Below, piece by piece: positions 1 to 5,783 of a stretch of DNA of 6,931 bases; position 1 is the first letter of the stretch; the number at the start of each line of letters is the position of its first letter. Below the pieces are notes generated by a model. The model made no database searches and was not told where the DNA came from. It worked only from the letters and a program-made list of their open reading frames with translations. Both the position numbers and the translations under genes were made by a program. Origin of the DNA: Caldithrix sp. (lineage in GTDB: Bacteria > KSB1 > UBA2214 > DYKH01). The DNA lies in NCBI GenBank assembly GCA_020722685.1, contig DYKH01000239.1, forward strand, positions 1 to 6,931, in the 5' to 3' direction.

Positions 1-62
1 ATTTGACGCGAACCGTTCGGCGGGAGACGATGCTGTTTGTTTCTCCCCGAACGGATTTTTGT

Positions 63-617
63 ATGCAACGCTGTGCGTGGGTACCTCTTGACAAAGCAGA
101 TTATGTGCAATATCACGATCTGGAATGGGGTGTTCCCGTCCATGATGACCGGCAACTTTTTGAAATGCTCATTCTGGAAGGCAGCCAGGCAGGGCTGAAT
201 TGGTACACTATCCTCAAAAAGCGGGCAGCGTATCGTCAGGCTTTTCACCACTTTGACCCTGAAGCGGTGGCCAGGATGCCGGACACAGAGCTGGAAACGC
301 TTTTACACAACCCGGAAATTATCCGCAATCGCCTGAAAGTCTATGCAGCACGGGATAACGCTCGTATTTTCCTCACCATTCAAAAAGAATTCGGCTCTTT
401 TGATGCGTACATCTGGCGATTTGTCGATGGTCAACCCCTGATCAACCGTCCCGGCAGTATGCTTGAAGTACCCGCCCGTAACGAAATATCGGATGCCCTA
501 TCCAAAGACCTCAAAAAACGCGGTATGCGTTTCGTCGGTCCGACCATCATGTATGCCTATATGCAAGCTGTCGGCATGGTCAATGATCACAGCACCGACT
601 GCTTCAAAAGTTTGTAG
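63..617 (+). CDS. tag: DNA-3-methyladenine glycosylase I (Tag)
   Basis: This 184-residue protein is a constitutive-type Tag glycosylase, which excises 3-methyladenine from alkylated DNA in the cytoplasm as the first step of base-excision repair. The start at ATG 63 is chosen because the protein then begins MQRCAWVP, matching the E. coli Tag start, and its length fits the family (about 187). Residues in this numbering: the zinc site is Cys4, His18, His176 and Cys180, the last two in NDHSTDC near the C-terminus; the catalytic-pocket Glu39 sits in LEGSQAGLNW; the conserved block SDALSKDLKKRGMRFVGPT lies at about 142-160. The frame stays open upstream, with an ATG at 30 (GGGAG only 3 nt before it) and a TTG at 3, so a longer form cannot be excluded. 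ATG 63 itself has only a weak ribosome-binding site. All catalytic and zinc residues are present, so the enzyme should be active. The product assignment is secure; the exact start is less so. Confidence 0.95.
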   Translation: MQRCAWVPLDKADYVQYHDLEWGVPVHDDRQLFEMLILEGSQAGLNWYTILKKRAAYRQAFHHFDPEAVARMPDTELETLLHNPEIIRNRLKVYAARDNARIFLTIQKEFGSFDAYIWRFVDGQPLINRPGSMLEVPARNEISDALSKDLKKRGMRFVGPTIMYAYMQAVGMVNDHSTDCFKSL

Positions 618-632
618 TCCATTATCCTGAAA

Positions 633-657
633 ACGGCAGTTGCCGTGGGTGCTTTTT
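633..657 (+). terminator. Possible weak terminator after tag
   Basis: An ACGGCA/TGCCGT inverted repeat (633-646, realistically a 5-bp stem with an AGTT loop) is followed six bases later by five T residues (653-657). It sits 15 nt after the tag stop and before the next promoter, where a terminator is expected. The stem is short and the T-tract is not adjacent, so it would be inefficient at best. Confidence 0.3.
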
Positions 658-702
658 GCTCCGTTGTTCCTCGCCTGTTGTTCTTGGCGTCATCAGAAGG
701 GC

Positions 703-731
703 TTGCATTTTCCTTTTTATCAGTTTACTGT
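703..731 (+). promoter_or_regulatory. Candidate sigma-70 promoter under LexA control
   Basis: A -35-like TTGCAT (703-708) and a -10-like TACTGT (726-731) are separated by 17 bp. The predicted transcript would start near 738 and reach the ATG at 764 after about 26 nt, including a strong ribosome-binding site. The -10 is poor by consensus but coincides with the left half of the LexA box, so bound repressor would block polymerase directly. An alternative -10 is the TATATA at 735-740. Confidence 0.4.
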
Positions 732-745
732 ATTTATATACAGTA
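726..745 (+). promoter_or_regulatory. LexA (SOS) box
   Basis: TACTGTATTTATATACAGTA contains the invariant CTGT-N8-ACAG (728-743) with an all-AT core. It differs at one position from the idealised E. coli consensus TACTG(TA)5CAGTA. It is the centre of a longer palindrome, 723-748, with 11-bp perfect arms around a 4-nt centre. It ends 6 bp before the AGGAGG of the next gene, so LexA bound here would occlude that gene's promoter. This arrangement is typical of tightly repressed SOS genes. That the operator works is inferred from sequence and position only. Confidence 0.85.
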
Positions 746-751
746 AACGTA

Positions 752-757
752 AGGAGG
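752..757 (+). promoter_or_regulatory. Strong ribosome-binding site fixing the start at 764
   Basis: A full AGGAGG lies 6 nt before ATG 764. It is the best Shine-Dalgarno sequence in the window and shows that the small gene starts at 764, not at the in-frame start at 656, which would put the LexA box inside the gene. Confidence 0.85.
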
Positions 758-763
758 CTTATC

Positions 764-979
764 ATGATTACGCATCATTCTACTCTGCAGCTCTGGACCA
801 AAACCATGGGAATCATTGTGTTCGGGGCATTCATCGGTGTCTGGCTCGGCCATCAGGATAAGCACTATCAGCCCGGCCCAAGTTCAGTCATGGAAACTGT
901 CGCAGTCCAGCAAGTGCAGTATCTACCGGCCAGCGCACAAAATCCCGTCATGCCCCAAGATCAGCGTCCACAAATATGA
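764..979 (+). CDS. SOS-regulated small single-pass membrane protein with glycine zipper
   Basis: This 71-residue protein is not one I recognise. After a short N-terminus (residues 1-13, containing HH and one Lys) comes a single hydrophobic helix at about 14-29 with the glycine zipper G21xxxG25xxxG29, and Gly16 one turn earlier. Such spacing favours close helix packing and membrane oligomers. A polar tail of about 42 residues rich in Pro, Gln and Val follows. The tail has no enzyme motif and no cysteine. There is no lipobox or clear signal-peptidase site, so the helix is more likely an anchor; tail orientation is uncertain, probably periplasmic. The gene has a consensus LexA box and an AGGAGG just upstream, so strong expression after DNA damage is expected. 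By analogy with other SOS-induced small membrane proteins (E. coli TisB, Caulobacter SidA) it could inhibit division or depolarise the membrane. That role is inference; no sequence similarity to those proteins is claimed. Confidence 0.8.
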   Translation: MITHHSTLQLWTKTMGIIVFGAFIGVWLGHQDKHYQPGPSSVMETVAVQQVQYLPASAQNPVMPQDQRPQI

Positions 980-1031
980 GATCGTGCTAAACTGCTGCGC
1001 GACTACCATCCACCATTTGCAGAGGAAAACA

Positions 1032-1301
1032 TTGGAACTTGATCACAAGGCCCGTGAGGCCATTGAAGACATCATCAACCGCCGGGAAGGCATCAATTCC
1101 ATTCAGGCACAGTTGAAAGAAGACATGAAGGCCATTGCCGAATATCTGGCCGTCAAACCAGCTCAGGTGGCGCGACTGATTAATCTGGTAGAACGGGAAC
1201 GCGCCAAGGGAGACGTGCTCGAAACCGAACGTAGCGTCATTGATGCCGCTGCATCCATGGTTCCGGTAACGGCTTCTGCCCAAGAGCCTGCACCCATTTA
1301 A
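1032..1301 (+). CDS. Small helical protein, possible phage DsbA/GapR-like DNA-binding protein
   Basis: The start is TTG 1032, supported by GAGGA (1022-1026) five nt upstream; the frame is open further upstream (for example GTG 984) but that part overlaps the preceding gene and reads like a shadow. The 89-residue product is almost entirely helical and charged up to about residue 74: a first helix (2-38) containing INSIQAQLKEDMKAIAEYL, a short turn (AVKP, 40-43), then a second helix AQVARLINLVERERAKGD (44-61) and an acidic/hydrophobic third segment. Residues 75-89 form a Pro/Ala-rich tail. The order of hydrophobic positions, the turn after the first helix and the RLINLVERERAK segment resemble small dsDNA-binding proteins of the phage T4 DsbA and Caulobacter GapR (DUF2312) type. 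That is from memory of those sequences and is tentative. It lies 52 nt after the LexA-controlled gene with no obvious terminator between, so it may share its transcript. Confidence 0.65.
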   Translation: MELDHKAREAIEDIINRREGINSIQAQLKEDMKAIAEYLAVKPAQVARLINLVERERAKGDVLETERSVIDAAASMVPVTASAQEPAPI

Positions 1302-1370
1302 GGCAGCCGGGGAACTTCTGGCAGATTGTCGGCGTCATACTGCTTGGTCTTGGATAATAGTGAACCAGAG

Positions 1371-2186
1371 ATGCCGCCGCTTACCATTCGTACTTACAGA
1401 ACCGCCTTACCTTCGTTTCTTTTTGTTTCTGCGCTGATGGCCTTGTCATTGTCCGGTTGCGCCAGCACACCCGATAAAAAGGGCGAGCACATACACGTAG
1501 CACCCGTTGCGCAAATGTTCAGACCGGCCCAGGAAGCTTTGCAGCGAGGCGATTATGACCGAGCCATCCGGCAATTTGAAAATTTACAGACAGAATATCC
1601 CTACGGCCCCTATTCTGAGCAGTCCCAACTGGATACTGCCTATGCTTATTACAAGTCCGGTGATTCCAAAGCGGCTGCGGCGGCAGCCTCGGCTTTCATC
1701 AAGGCACATCCCGCAAATCCACACGTTGTCTACGCTTATTATCTGAAAGGCCTTGCGGAATATGAAGACATTGAAGGTCCGGAATATACCCCTACTCCTG
1801 ACTATGAAGCATTAAACACGTTCACCTATCTGGCCAAAGCCTTTCCCAAGACACCATACGCAGTCAGTGCCCGACTGCACATTGCCAAAATTATCGACAT
1901 TCTCGGCCAGCGTAATCTGAATATCTGCAAGTTTTATTATATTCGCGATGCTTATGTGGCCTCCGCCAATCGCTGCAGCAGGGTCATCACTGATTATCAA
2001 CTCAGCCCGGCTCGTCAAGAAGCGCTCTATTATTTAACTAAATCCTACCTGCATTTGGATTTGAACCAGCTAGCACGGACCACAGCGGTCATATTACATG
2101 CCAACTATCCCCAGGGACGATTCACCAAAAGGCTGCGCTCACTTTGGGAACAGGCATCCAAAGCCAGCACAGCCGCCGCCGGTTAA
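1371..2186 (+). CDS. bamD: Outer membrane protein assembly factor BamD (lipoprotein)
   Basis: BamD is the essential lipoprotein of the BAM complex, which folds beta-barrel proteins into the outer membrane; it works from the periplasmic face with BamA. Starting at ATG 1371 the product has 271 residues, with an n-region containing two Arg, a hydrophobic stretch (FLFVSALMALSL) and the lipobox L-S-G-C with Cys30 (codon 1458-1460) as the lipidated residue. The mature part is a series of TPR-like helix pairs: AQEALQRGDYDRAIRQFENL, then YGPYSEQSQLDTAYAYYKSGD, and later FYYIRDAYVASANR, matching the BamD segment for helix packing near the C-terminal half. Length is normal for the family (about 245 in E. 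coli). An in-frame TTG at 1326 would add 15 residues before the signal peptide and is less likely. The ribosome-binding site at 1371 is poor. It converges with the exporter gene, the stops being 8 bp apart. Confidence 0.93.
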   Translation: MPPLTIRTYRTALPSFLFVSALMALSLSGCASTPDKKGEHIHVAPVAQMFRPAQEALQRGDYDRAIRQFENLQTEYPYGPYSEQSQLDTAYAYYKSGDSKAAAAAASAFIKAHPANPHVVYAYYLKGLAEYEDIEGPEYTPTPDYEALNTFTYLAKAFPKTPYAVSARLHIAKIIDILGQRNLNICKFYYIRDAYVASANRCSRVITDYQLSPARQEALYYLTKSYLHLDLNQLARTTAVILHANYPQGRFTKRLRSLWEQASKASTAAAG

Positions 2187-2194
2187 CATAGAAC

Positions 2195-3670
2195 TTAACG
2201 ATCCTGACGTTTTTGCAAAAGAATTTGCATGTCTTCCAGAAACCAGGCACCGACAAATGCCGCCAGACTAAAACTGGCAGCTATCAGAAAATCCGTACGC
2301 AAGGTCTGAACAATCATGGCAGCGTGTTCAGCAGATGACGCCACGCCGGCCATTAATCCGGAAAAAACGGCACCAAATGCAGCCACTCCCAAGGTTCCGC
2401 CCATGGAGCGAAACAAGGTAACCGTCGAAGTAGCCACACCGAGATTTTTATGCGGAATCGCCAATTGTGCGGACAGCACCAATACCTGCATGGTCATGCC
2501 CAGACCAAGGCCCAGCAACACCAAGGCAGCGTCGATATGCCACATCGGGGTCTGCTCACCGAGCCGGGAAAGCCAAGCCAAGGAAACCGTGATCAGTAGC
2601 GCGCCGATAATGGGAAATTCCCGATAACGCTGTTTATGGCTGATCCGCCGCCCGGCCATAACGGACATGGACAACATTCCGACCAAAAGATATAACAATT
2701 CGAGTCCCGACATGGTGGGTGAAAAATGGCGAACATCCTGGAGATAAATGGGTAAAAAACTGATGGAACCCAACATGGCCAAACCCACAAAAAAAGACAG
2801 GATGACACTTAGCGTAAACGTCCGGAAGTTAAAAAAAGACAGTGGCAGCAATGGTTGAGGATGCTGTTTTTCAAAGATGAAAAACCCGGCGAAACTACCC
2901 AAGCCTATCGCCAAAATCAACCATAATTCGGGAGAATTCCAGGCCAATATCGGACCTGCCACGCTGGCAAATAAGACCAGCATACTTAATCCCGTAATCA
3001 GCAAAACGGTCCCCCAGACATCCATAATCCATTCAGCCGGATGTAGAGGTTTGGGAAAGGCTGTGCCAATAACCAGCAAGGCAAATATGCCAATGGGCAC
3101 ATTAATATAAAAAATCCAGCGCCAGCTCAACGTCTCCACAATAAACCCACCCAGAAAAGGGCCAATCAAAGTGGCCAAACCAAAAGCAGCACCGACCAGC
3201 CCCTGATAGCGGCTTCTTTGGGTTACCGGAATAAAATCCGAAATAGAGGCAATGGCGGTTACCAGTAAACCGCCACCACCAATACCCTGTAGGGCACGAA
3301 ACAGGATGAGCTCATCAATATTTTGGGCCAATCCCGAAAGGGCTGACCCGGCCAGAAATAATAATACAGCGGATTGCAGCAAATATTTGCGGCCCAGCAA
3401 GTCACCGAGTTTGCCATATACTGGCAAACAGACCGTGGAGGTCAGCAGATAAGCCGTGACAATCCAGGGCAATTTAGCCAAGCCATTCAGATCACGAGCA
3501 ATAGTCGGCAAGGCGGTCGAAACAACAGTCTGGTCCATCGCTGCGAGAAAAATGGAGGACAGAATGGCTACAAACATCAGTCGCGCCGACCAGTCCAGTT
3601 GAAAATTCTTCTCGTTATCGGTGGTGTCTGATTTTATGTCCTGCATATCAGCTCGACTGCTCTGCGTCAT
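2195..3670 (-). CDS. DHA2-family 14-TM multidrug exporter (EmrB/QacA-like MFS)
   Basis: This is a proton-driven drug/H+ antiporter of the inner membrane. Motifs (numbered from the GTG at 3673; subtract one for ATG 3670): motif D1 MDQTVVSTALPTIARDL (46-62) with the membrane Asp47; motif A GKLGDLLGRK (87-96) between TM2 and TM3; motif B RALQGIGGG (126-134) in TM4; motif C GPFLGGFI (171-178) in TM5; SWRWIFYINVPIG (183-195); and the DHA2-typical FRSMGGTLG in the C-terminal half. About 490 residues and 14 hydrophobic segments fit DHA2, not the 12-TM DHA1 group. The start is GTG 3673 or ATG 3670, adjacent codons; AGGGG and GGAAG precede them. The 5' end overlaps the permease gene by 23-26 nt, so the two are translated together. 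No EmrA-like fusion protein or TetR/MarR regulator is in the window. Substrate unknown. Confidence 0.9.
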   Translation of the reverse strand: MTQSSRADMQDIKSDTTDNEKNFQLDWSARLMFVAILSSIFLAAMDQTVVSTALPTIARDLNGLAKLPWIVTAYLLTSTVCLPVYGKLGDLLGRKYLLQSAVLLFLAGSALSGLAQNIDELILFRALQGIGGGGLLVTAIASISDFIPVTQRSRYQGLVGAAFGLATLIGPFLGGFIVETLSWRWIFYINVPIGIFALLVIGTAFPKPLHPAEWIMDVWGTVLLITGLSMLVLFASVAGPILAWNSPELWLILAIGLGSFAGFFIFEKQHPQPLLPLSFFNFRTFTLSVILSFFVGLAMLGSISFLPIYLQDVRHFSPTMSGLELLYLLVGMLSMSVMAGRRISHKQRYREFPIIGALLITVSLAWLSRLGEQTPMWHIDAALVLLGLGLGMTMQVLVLSAQLAIPHKNLGVATSTVTLFRSMGGTLGVAAFGAVFSGLMAGVASSAEHAAMIVQTLRTDFLIAASFSLAAFVGAWFLEDMQILLQKRQDR

Positions 3671-4751
3671 CACGCTTCCACCCCTGCCACCAGGCCATCA
3701 ACATGCCCATCAGCATCGGGCCCACAAAAATGCCCAAAATACCCAGCACCGAAAGCCCCCCAATGAGTCCCATAAAAATCAGCATGAAGGGCATTCTTGA
3801 ACGACCACCGATGAGTAACGGTTTCAACAAATTATCTGCCAAAGTGGTAATAATGTTACCGGCAATAAATATCACCAAGGCCAGCAGCGGTTCAGATGCG
3901 GCCAACCAGACCCATAAGGTCACCCCGGTAAATACCGCCGAAGCACCAAAGGGAATCACGGAAAACACCCCGGATACCGTCCCCCAGATCAAGGCATGTG
4001 GCACTCCGCAGGCGGCATATAAGGCCCAAAACAACAGGGCTTCAAACAAACCGGTAATCACGACACTCCAGAACGTGCCGCGCAAAATATCGAGACCACG
4101 GGAAACGACTTTCCACACTTCAGCACCAGCCAGTCCGGTCACCCGTTCGGCCAGTCCCTGAGCCAATGTTTCGCCATGCAACAGAAAGAAAAACAGGAGC
4201 AGCAACGCCAGACTGGCATTTAAAGCCGTATCTTCGGCACCACCAAGAACATTGAGCACCATTTGCCCATGGGCCAGCAACGCATTCGAGCCCCCGAGAG
4301 CCTGCAATTCCGTAACATGCGGGGCCAAAAGGACGCTTTTTGCATTGATTCCCGGTAAAAATGCACCAAGCCAACCCGTAGCAACGCGCCACAAATGCCG
4401 TAACGGATCCAGTAAAATGAGCGGCAAATGCTGACTCATCCAAGTGGGTAAAGCCCAGTGCGATAGTTCTTCCCCAGAAATCCATGGCCCGAGCAAATGC
4501 AGGCCGCGCAGCATTTCCAAAATCACAAAGGCCAGCGGCAACAGAATCAAACTGGCCGCAGTCAGTGCAAAAAACAATGCGCCCAAAGGTCGCCATCGCC
4601 CCGGTATGCGCGCCACAAAAGGCCAGAACACCACAGAGAGCACCGCCGACCAGGCCAAGGCTGACCAAAAATTCTGCAAGATCCAAATCAATGCAACAGC
4701 AATCAGTAAAATGGGTAACCAACGCTGCACGGACTGAGCACGATCCGTCAA
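3648..4751 (-). CDS. AI-2E family permease (YdiK/PerM-like)
   Basis: This is an inner-membrane protein of the AI-2E transporter family (PF01594). Members include TqsA (autoinducer-2 export) and YdiK/PerM, mostly of unknown substrate. I choose TTG 4751 because GAGGG (4763-4759) lies 7 nt upstream and the resulting 367 residues match the family (350-370). The frame stays open back to 4922, but that would add 57 residues of low-complexity-free, non-membrane sequence unlike the family, and would run over a palindrome. In the 367-residue numbering: N-terminal TM pair about 11-47 (WLPILLIAVALIWILQNF, then SAVLSVVFWPF), a third helix about 56-80, a soluble or amphipathic middle (about 90-175), and a C-terminal block of TM helices. 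The family signature is DNLLKPLLIGGRSRMP (306-321) followed by GLIGGLSVLGILGIFVGP. Its end overlaps the exporter start, implying one export operon. Confidence 0.88.
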   Translation of the reverse strand: MTDRAQSVQRWLPILLIAVALIWILQNFWSALAWSAVLSVVFWPFVARIPGRWRPLGALFFALTAASLILLPLAFVILEMLRGLHLLGPWISGEELSHWALPTWMSQHLPLILLDPLRHLWRVATGWLGAFLPGINAKSVLLAPHVTELQALGGSNALLAHGQMVLNVLGGAEDTALNASLALLLLFFFLLHGETLAQGLAERVTGLAGAEVWKVVSRGLDILRGTFWSVVITGLFEALLFWALYAACGVPHALIWGTVSGVFSVIPFGASAVFTGVTLWVWLAASEPLLALVIFIAGNIITTLADNLLKPLLIGGRSRMPFMLIFMGLIGGLSVLGILGIFVGPMLMGMLMAWWQGWKRDDAEQSS

Positions 4752-4781
4752 AATGCTGCCCTCGTCTGAAATAATTTTTAC

Positions 4782-4787
4782 ATTATG
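4782..4787 (-). promoter_or_regulatory. Possible -10 element for the permease/exporter operon
   Basis: On the minus strand CATAAT (5 of 6 to TATAAT) lies 30 nt upstream of the TTG 4751 start, giving a leader of about 24 nt that contains the GAGGG site. No convincing -35 is seen at 16-18 bp, so an activator or another promoter may be needed. Confidence 0.3.
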
Positions 4788-4875
4788 CCTGAAACTGCAT
4801 TTTGGAGCGTCATAAAGCGCGCCGACAGTGCGTGCGGCCGAGCCCCAGAAGGCTGAGGGATAGTAACCGCCTTGA

Positions 4876-4895
4876 ACCGGTATATTGATACCAGT
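4876..4895 (-). repeat. Near-palindrome upstream of the export operon, possible operator
   Basis: The minus strand reads ACTGGTAT-CAAT-ATACCGGT: 8-bp arms with one mismatch around a 4-nt centre. It lies about 125 bp upstream of the permease start, inside the stretch an over-long start call would make coding. Its size suits a dimeric repressor or activator. No cognate regulator gene is in the window, so the role is open. Confidence 0.35.
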
Positions 4896-4967
4896 GTTGC
4901 TCTGAAGTGTTTTCTGAAGCACACATCAATTTTTAGCGGATTTTCAAGGTTCGCAAAATGATTATTA

Positions 4968-4995
4968 TTGACGACTTCGGAGGCGATGATATAGC
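4968..4995 (+). promoter_or_regulatory. Promoter of vapBC
   Basis: TTGACG (4968-4973, 5 of 6 to TTGACA) and TATAGC (4990-4995), 16 bp apart; a TG one base before the -10 makes it an extended -10. Transcription would start near 5002, about 35 nt before the vapB ATG. AAGGA (5025-5029) 7 nt ahead of ATG 5037 is the ribosome-binding site. Confidence 0.6.
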
Positions 4996-5014
4996 ATCAA
5001 AACATCATATCATC
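4985..5014 (+). promoter_or_regulatory. Inverted repeat, likely VapBC auto-operator
   Basis: GATGATAT (4985-4992) and ATATCATC (5007-5014) form perfect 8-bp arms 14 nt apart, spanning the -10 and predicted transcription start. VapB antitoxins with a ribbon-helix-helix fold bind such repeats as VapBC complexes and repress their own operon. That this repeat is the site is inferred from position. Confidence 0.5.
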
Positions 5015-5036
5015 CAACACGACGAAGGACTGTCTC

Positions 5037-5282
5037 ATGCGTACTACACTGGATATCGAAGACGATGTGCTTGAAGCCGCACGTGAACTGGCGCGGCGTG
5101 AACATATCAGTGCAGGTGCAGCAGTATCCCGACTTTTGCGTGTCGCGTTTACCGGCCATTTCCCCATATCCACAACGCCGCCAGAGACCACTGTAGTGAA
5201 TGGCTTCCGTCCCATTCCAGCTAATAACCGGCTCGTCACCGATAGTCTTATCGACCGGCTGCGCGATGAATCTGGCCTCTGA
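5037..5282 (+). CDS. vapB: VapB-type antitoxin (ribbon-helix-helix)
   Basis: This 81-residue protein is the antitoxin of a type II toxin-antitoxin pair: it neutralises the PIN-domain RNase encoded next and represses the operon. Residues 1-35 (MRTTLDIEDDVLEAARELAR, then REHISAGAAVSRLLR) have the ribbon-helix-helix pattern: a short beta strand for DNA contact (RTTLDI) followed by two helices. The remaining part, with VVNGFRPIP and the terminal LIDRLRDESGL, is the typical VapB tail that threads into the toxin. The start ATG 5037 has AAGGA 7 nt upstream. The stop TGA overlaps the toxin ATG by one base (TGATG, 5280-5284), so translation is coupled. The pair is divergent from the export operon. Confidence 0.88.
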   Translation: MRTTLDIEDDVLEAARELARREHISAGAAVSRLLRVAFTGHFPISTTPPETTVVNGFRPIPANNRLVTDSLIDRLRDESGL

Positions 5283-5716
5283 TGCGCGCCCTGCTCGACG
5301 TCAATGTACTGATTGCTCTGCTCGACGCCGCCCACATCCACCACCGCGCTGCCCATCATTGGCTCGCACAGCAGAGTGATGGCTGGGCCACCTGCCCGAT
5401 TACCGTCAACGGCTGCCTGCGCATCCTCTCGCAACCCGGCTATCCTGGAGCTTTGCCTATTGCGGATATCGCCGGGCGGCTAACCGATGCCACCGATTCC
5501 CGGTCTCACGCTTTCTGGCCCGACAGTCTCGACCTACTCCACAACAATTCACTGGACTGGACTAAGATAATCGGTCACCGCCAACTTACTGATGTCTATC
5601 TGCTTGCACTCGCGGTGGACCATGATGGATGCTTTGCGACCTTCGACCGGCGCATTCAGCATAACGTTTTGCACTCCGCCCGTGAGGAACATCTCGTCAT
5701 GATTCCAGGCAGATGA
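5282..5716 (+). CDS. vapC: VapC-type PIN-domain toxin with altered active site
   Basis: This 144-residue PIN-domain protein belongs to the VapC toxins, Mg-dependent endoribonucleases that cleave tRNA or rRNA and halt growth when the antitoxin is lost. Visible acidic residues: Asp6 in LLDVNVLIALLD, Asp104 in QLTDVYLLALA, and Asp122 in FATFDRRI. The segment CPITVNGCLRILS (38-50) aligns with the family's TCPLTENGFxRxLS; the second catalytic acid, the Glu of TEN, is Val42 (codon GTC, 5405-5407). All other hallmarks and full length are kept, including the conserved His and Gln/Leu-Thr-Asp before helix 4. The toxin may therefore be weakened or inactive while the pair is still maintained, or another residue (for example Asp33 or Asp81) may compensate. 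The gene starts within the vapB stop. Confidence 0.88.
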   Translation: MRALLDVNVLIALLDAAHIHHRAAHHWLAQQSDGWATCPITVNGCLRILSQPGYPGALPIADIAGRLTDATDSRSHAFWPDSLDLLHNNSLDWTKIIGHRQLTDVYLLALAVDHDGCFATFDRRIQHNVLHSAREEHLVMIPGR

Positions 5717-5783
5717 ACTGAAAGATCTTCACTTGGGCAAAATTTGGGCGCAGATTCGTGCATTTTGAAGATGCCATAGAAAT

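Noticed and set aside
663..690. Imperfect tandem 14-bp repeat beginning GTTGTTC twice
   Set aside because: Only 11 of 14 positions agree and there are just two copies; too weak to call an operator or repeat family.
640..861. Open frame across the region between tag and the small SOS gene
   Set aside because: It runs over the LexA box and the AGGAGG of the real gene, has no ribosome-binding site and resembles no protein.
816..1031. 5' extension of the helical protein upstream of TTG 1032
   Set aside because: It overlaps the SOS gene in another frame, its composition (Ser/Cys/Ile-rich) is unlike the helical remainder, and GAGGA points to TTG 1032.
1351..1360. GATAAT before bamD as a -10 box
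   Set aside because: No -35 at a suitable distance, and transcription would start only about 6 nt before the bamD ATG.
4752..4922. 57-residue N-terminal extension of the AI-2E permease
   Set aside because: Family proteins start just before the first TM helix; GAGGG supports TTG 4751, and the extension covers a palindrome and a -10-like site.
4979..4994. GGAGG followed by ATG at 4986
   Set aside because: The reading is ATG ATA TAG, only two codons; it coincides with the promoter and the inverted repeat.
4958..5074. 38-codon open frame ATG 4958, as a possible vapBC leader peptide
   Set aside because: It contains the -35 of the vapBC promoter, so it would not be on that transcript, and it has no conserved look.
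5725..5772. ATCTTCA/TGAAGAT inverted repeat between vapC and the metallopeptidase
   Set aside because: 7-bp arms are 34 nt apart with no T-tract, so it is not a convincing terminator; likely chance.
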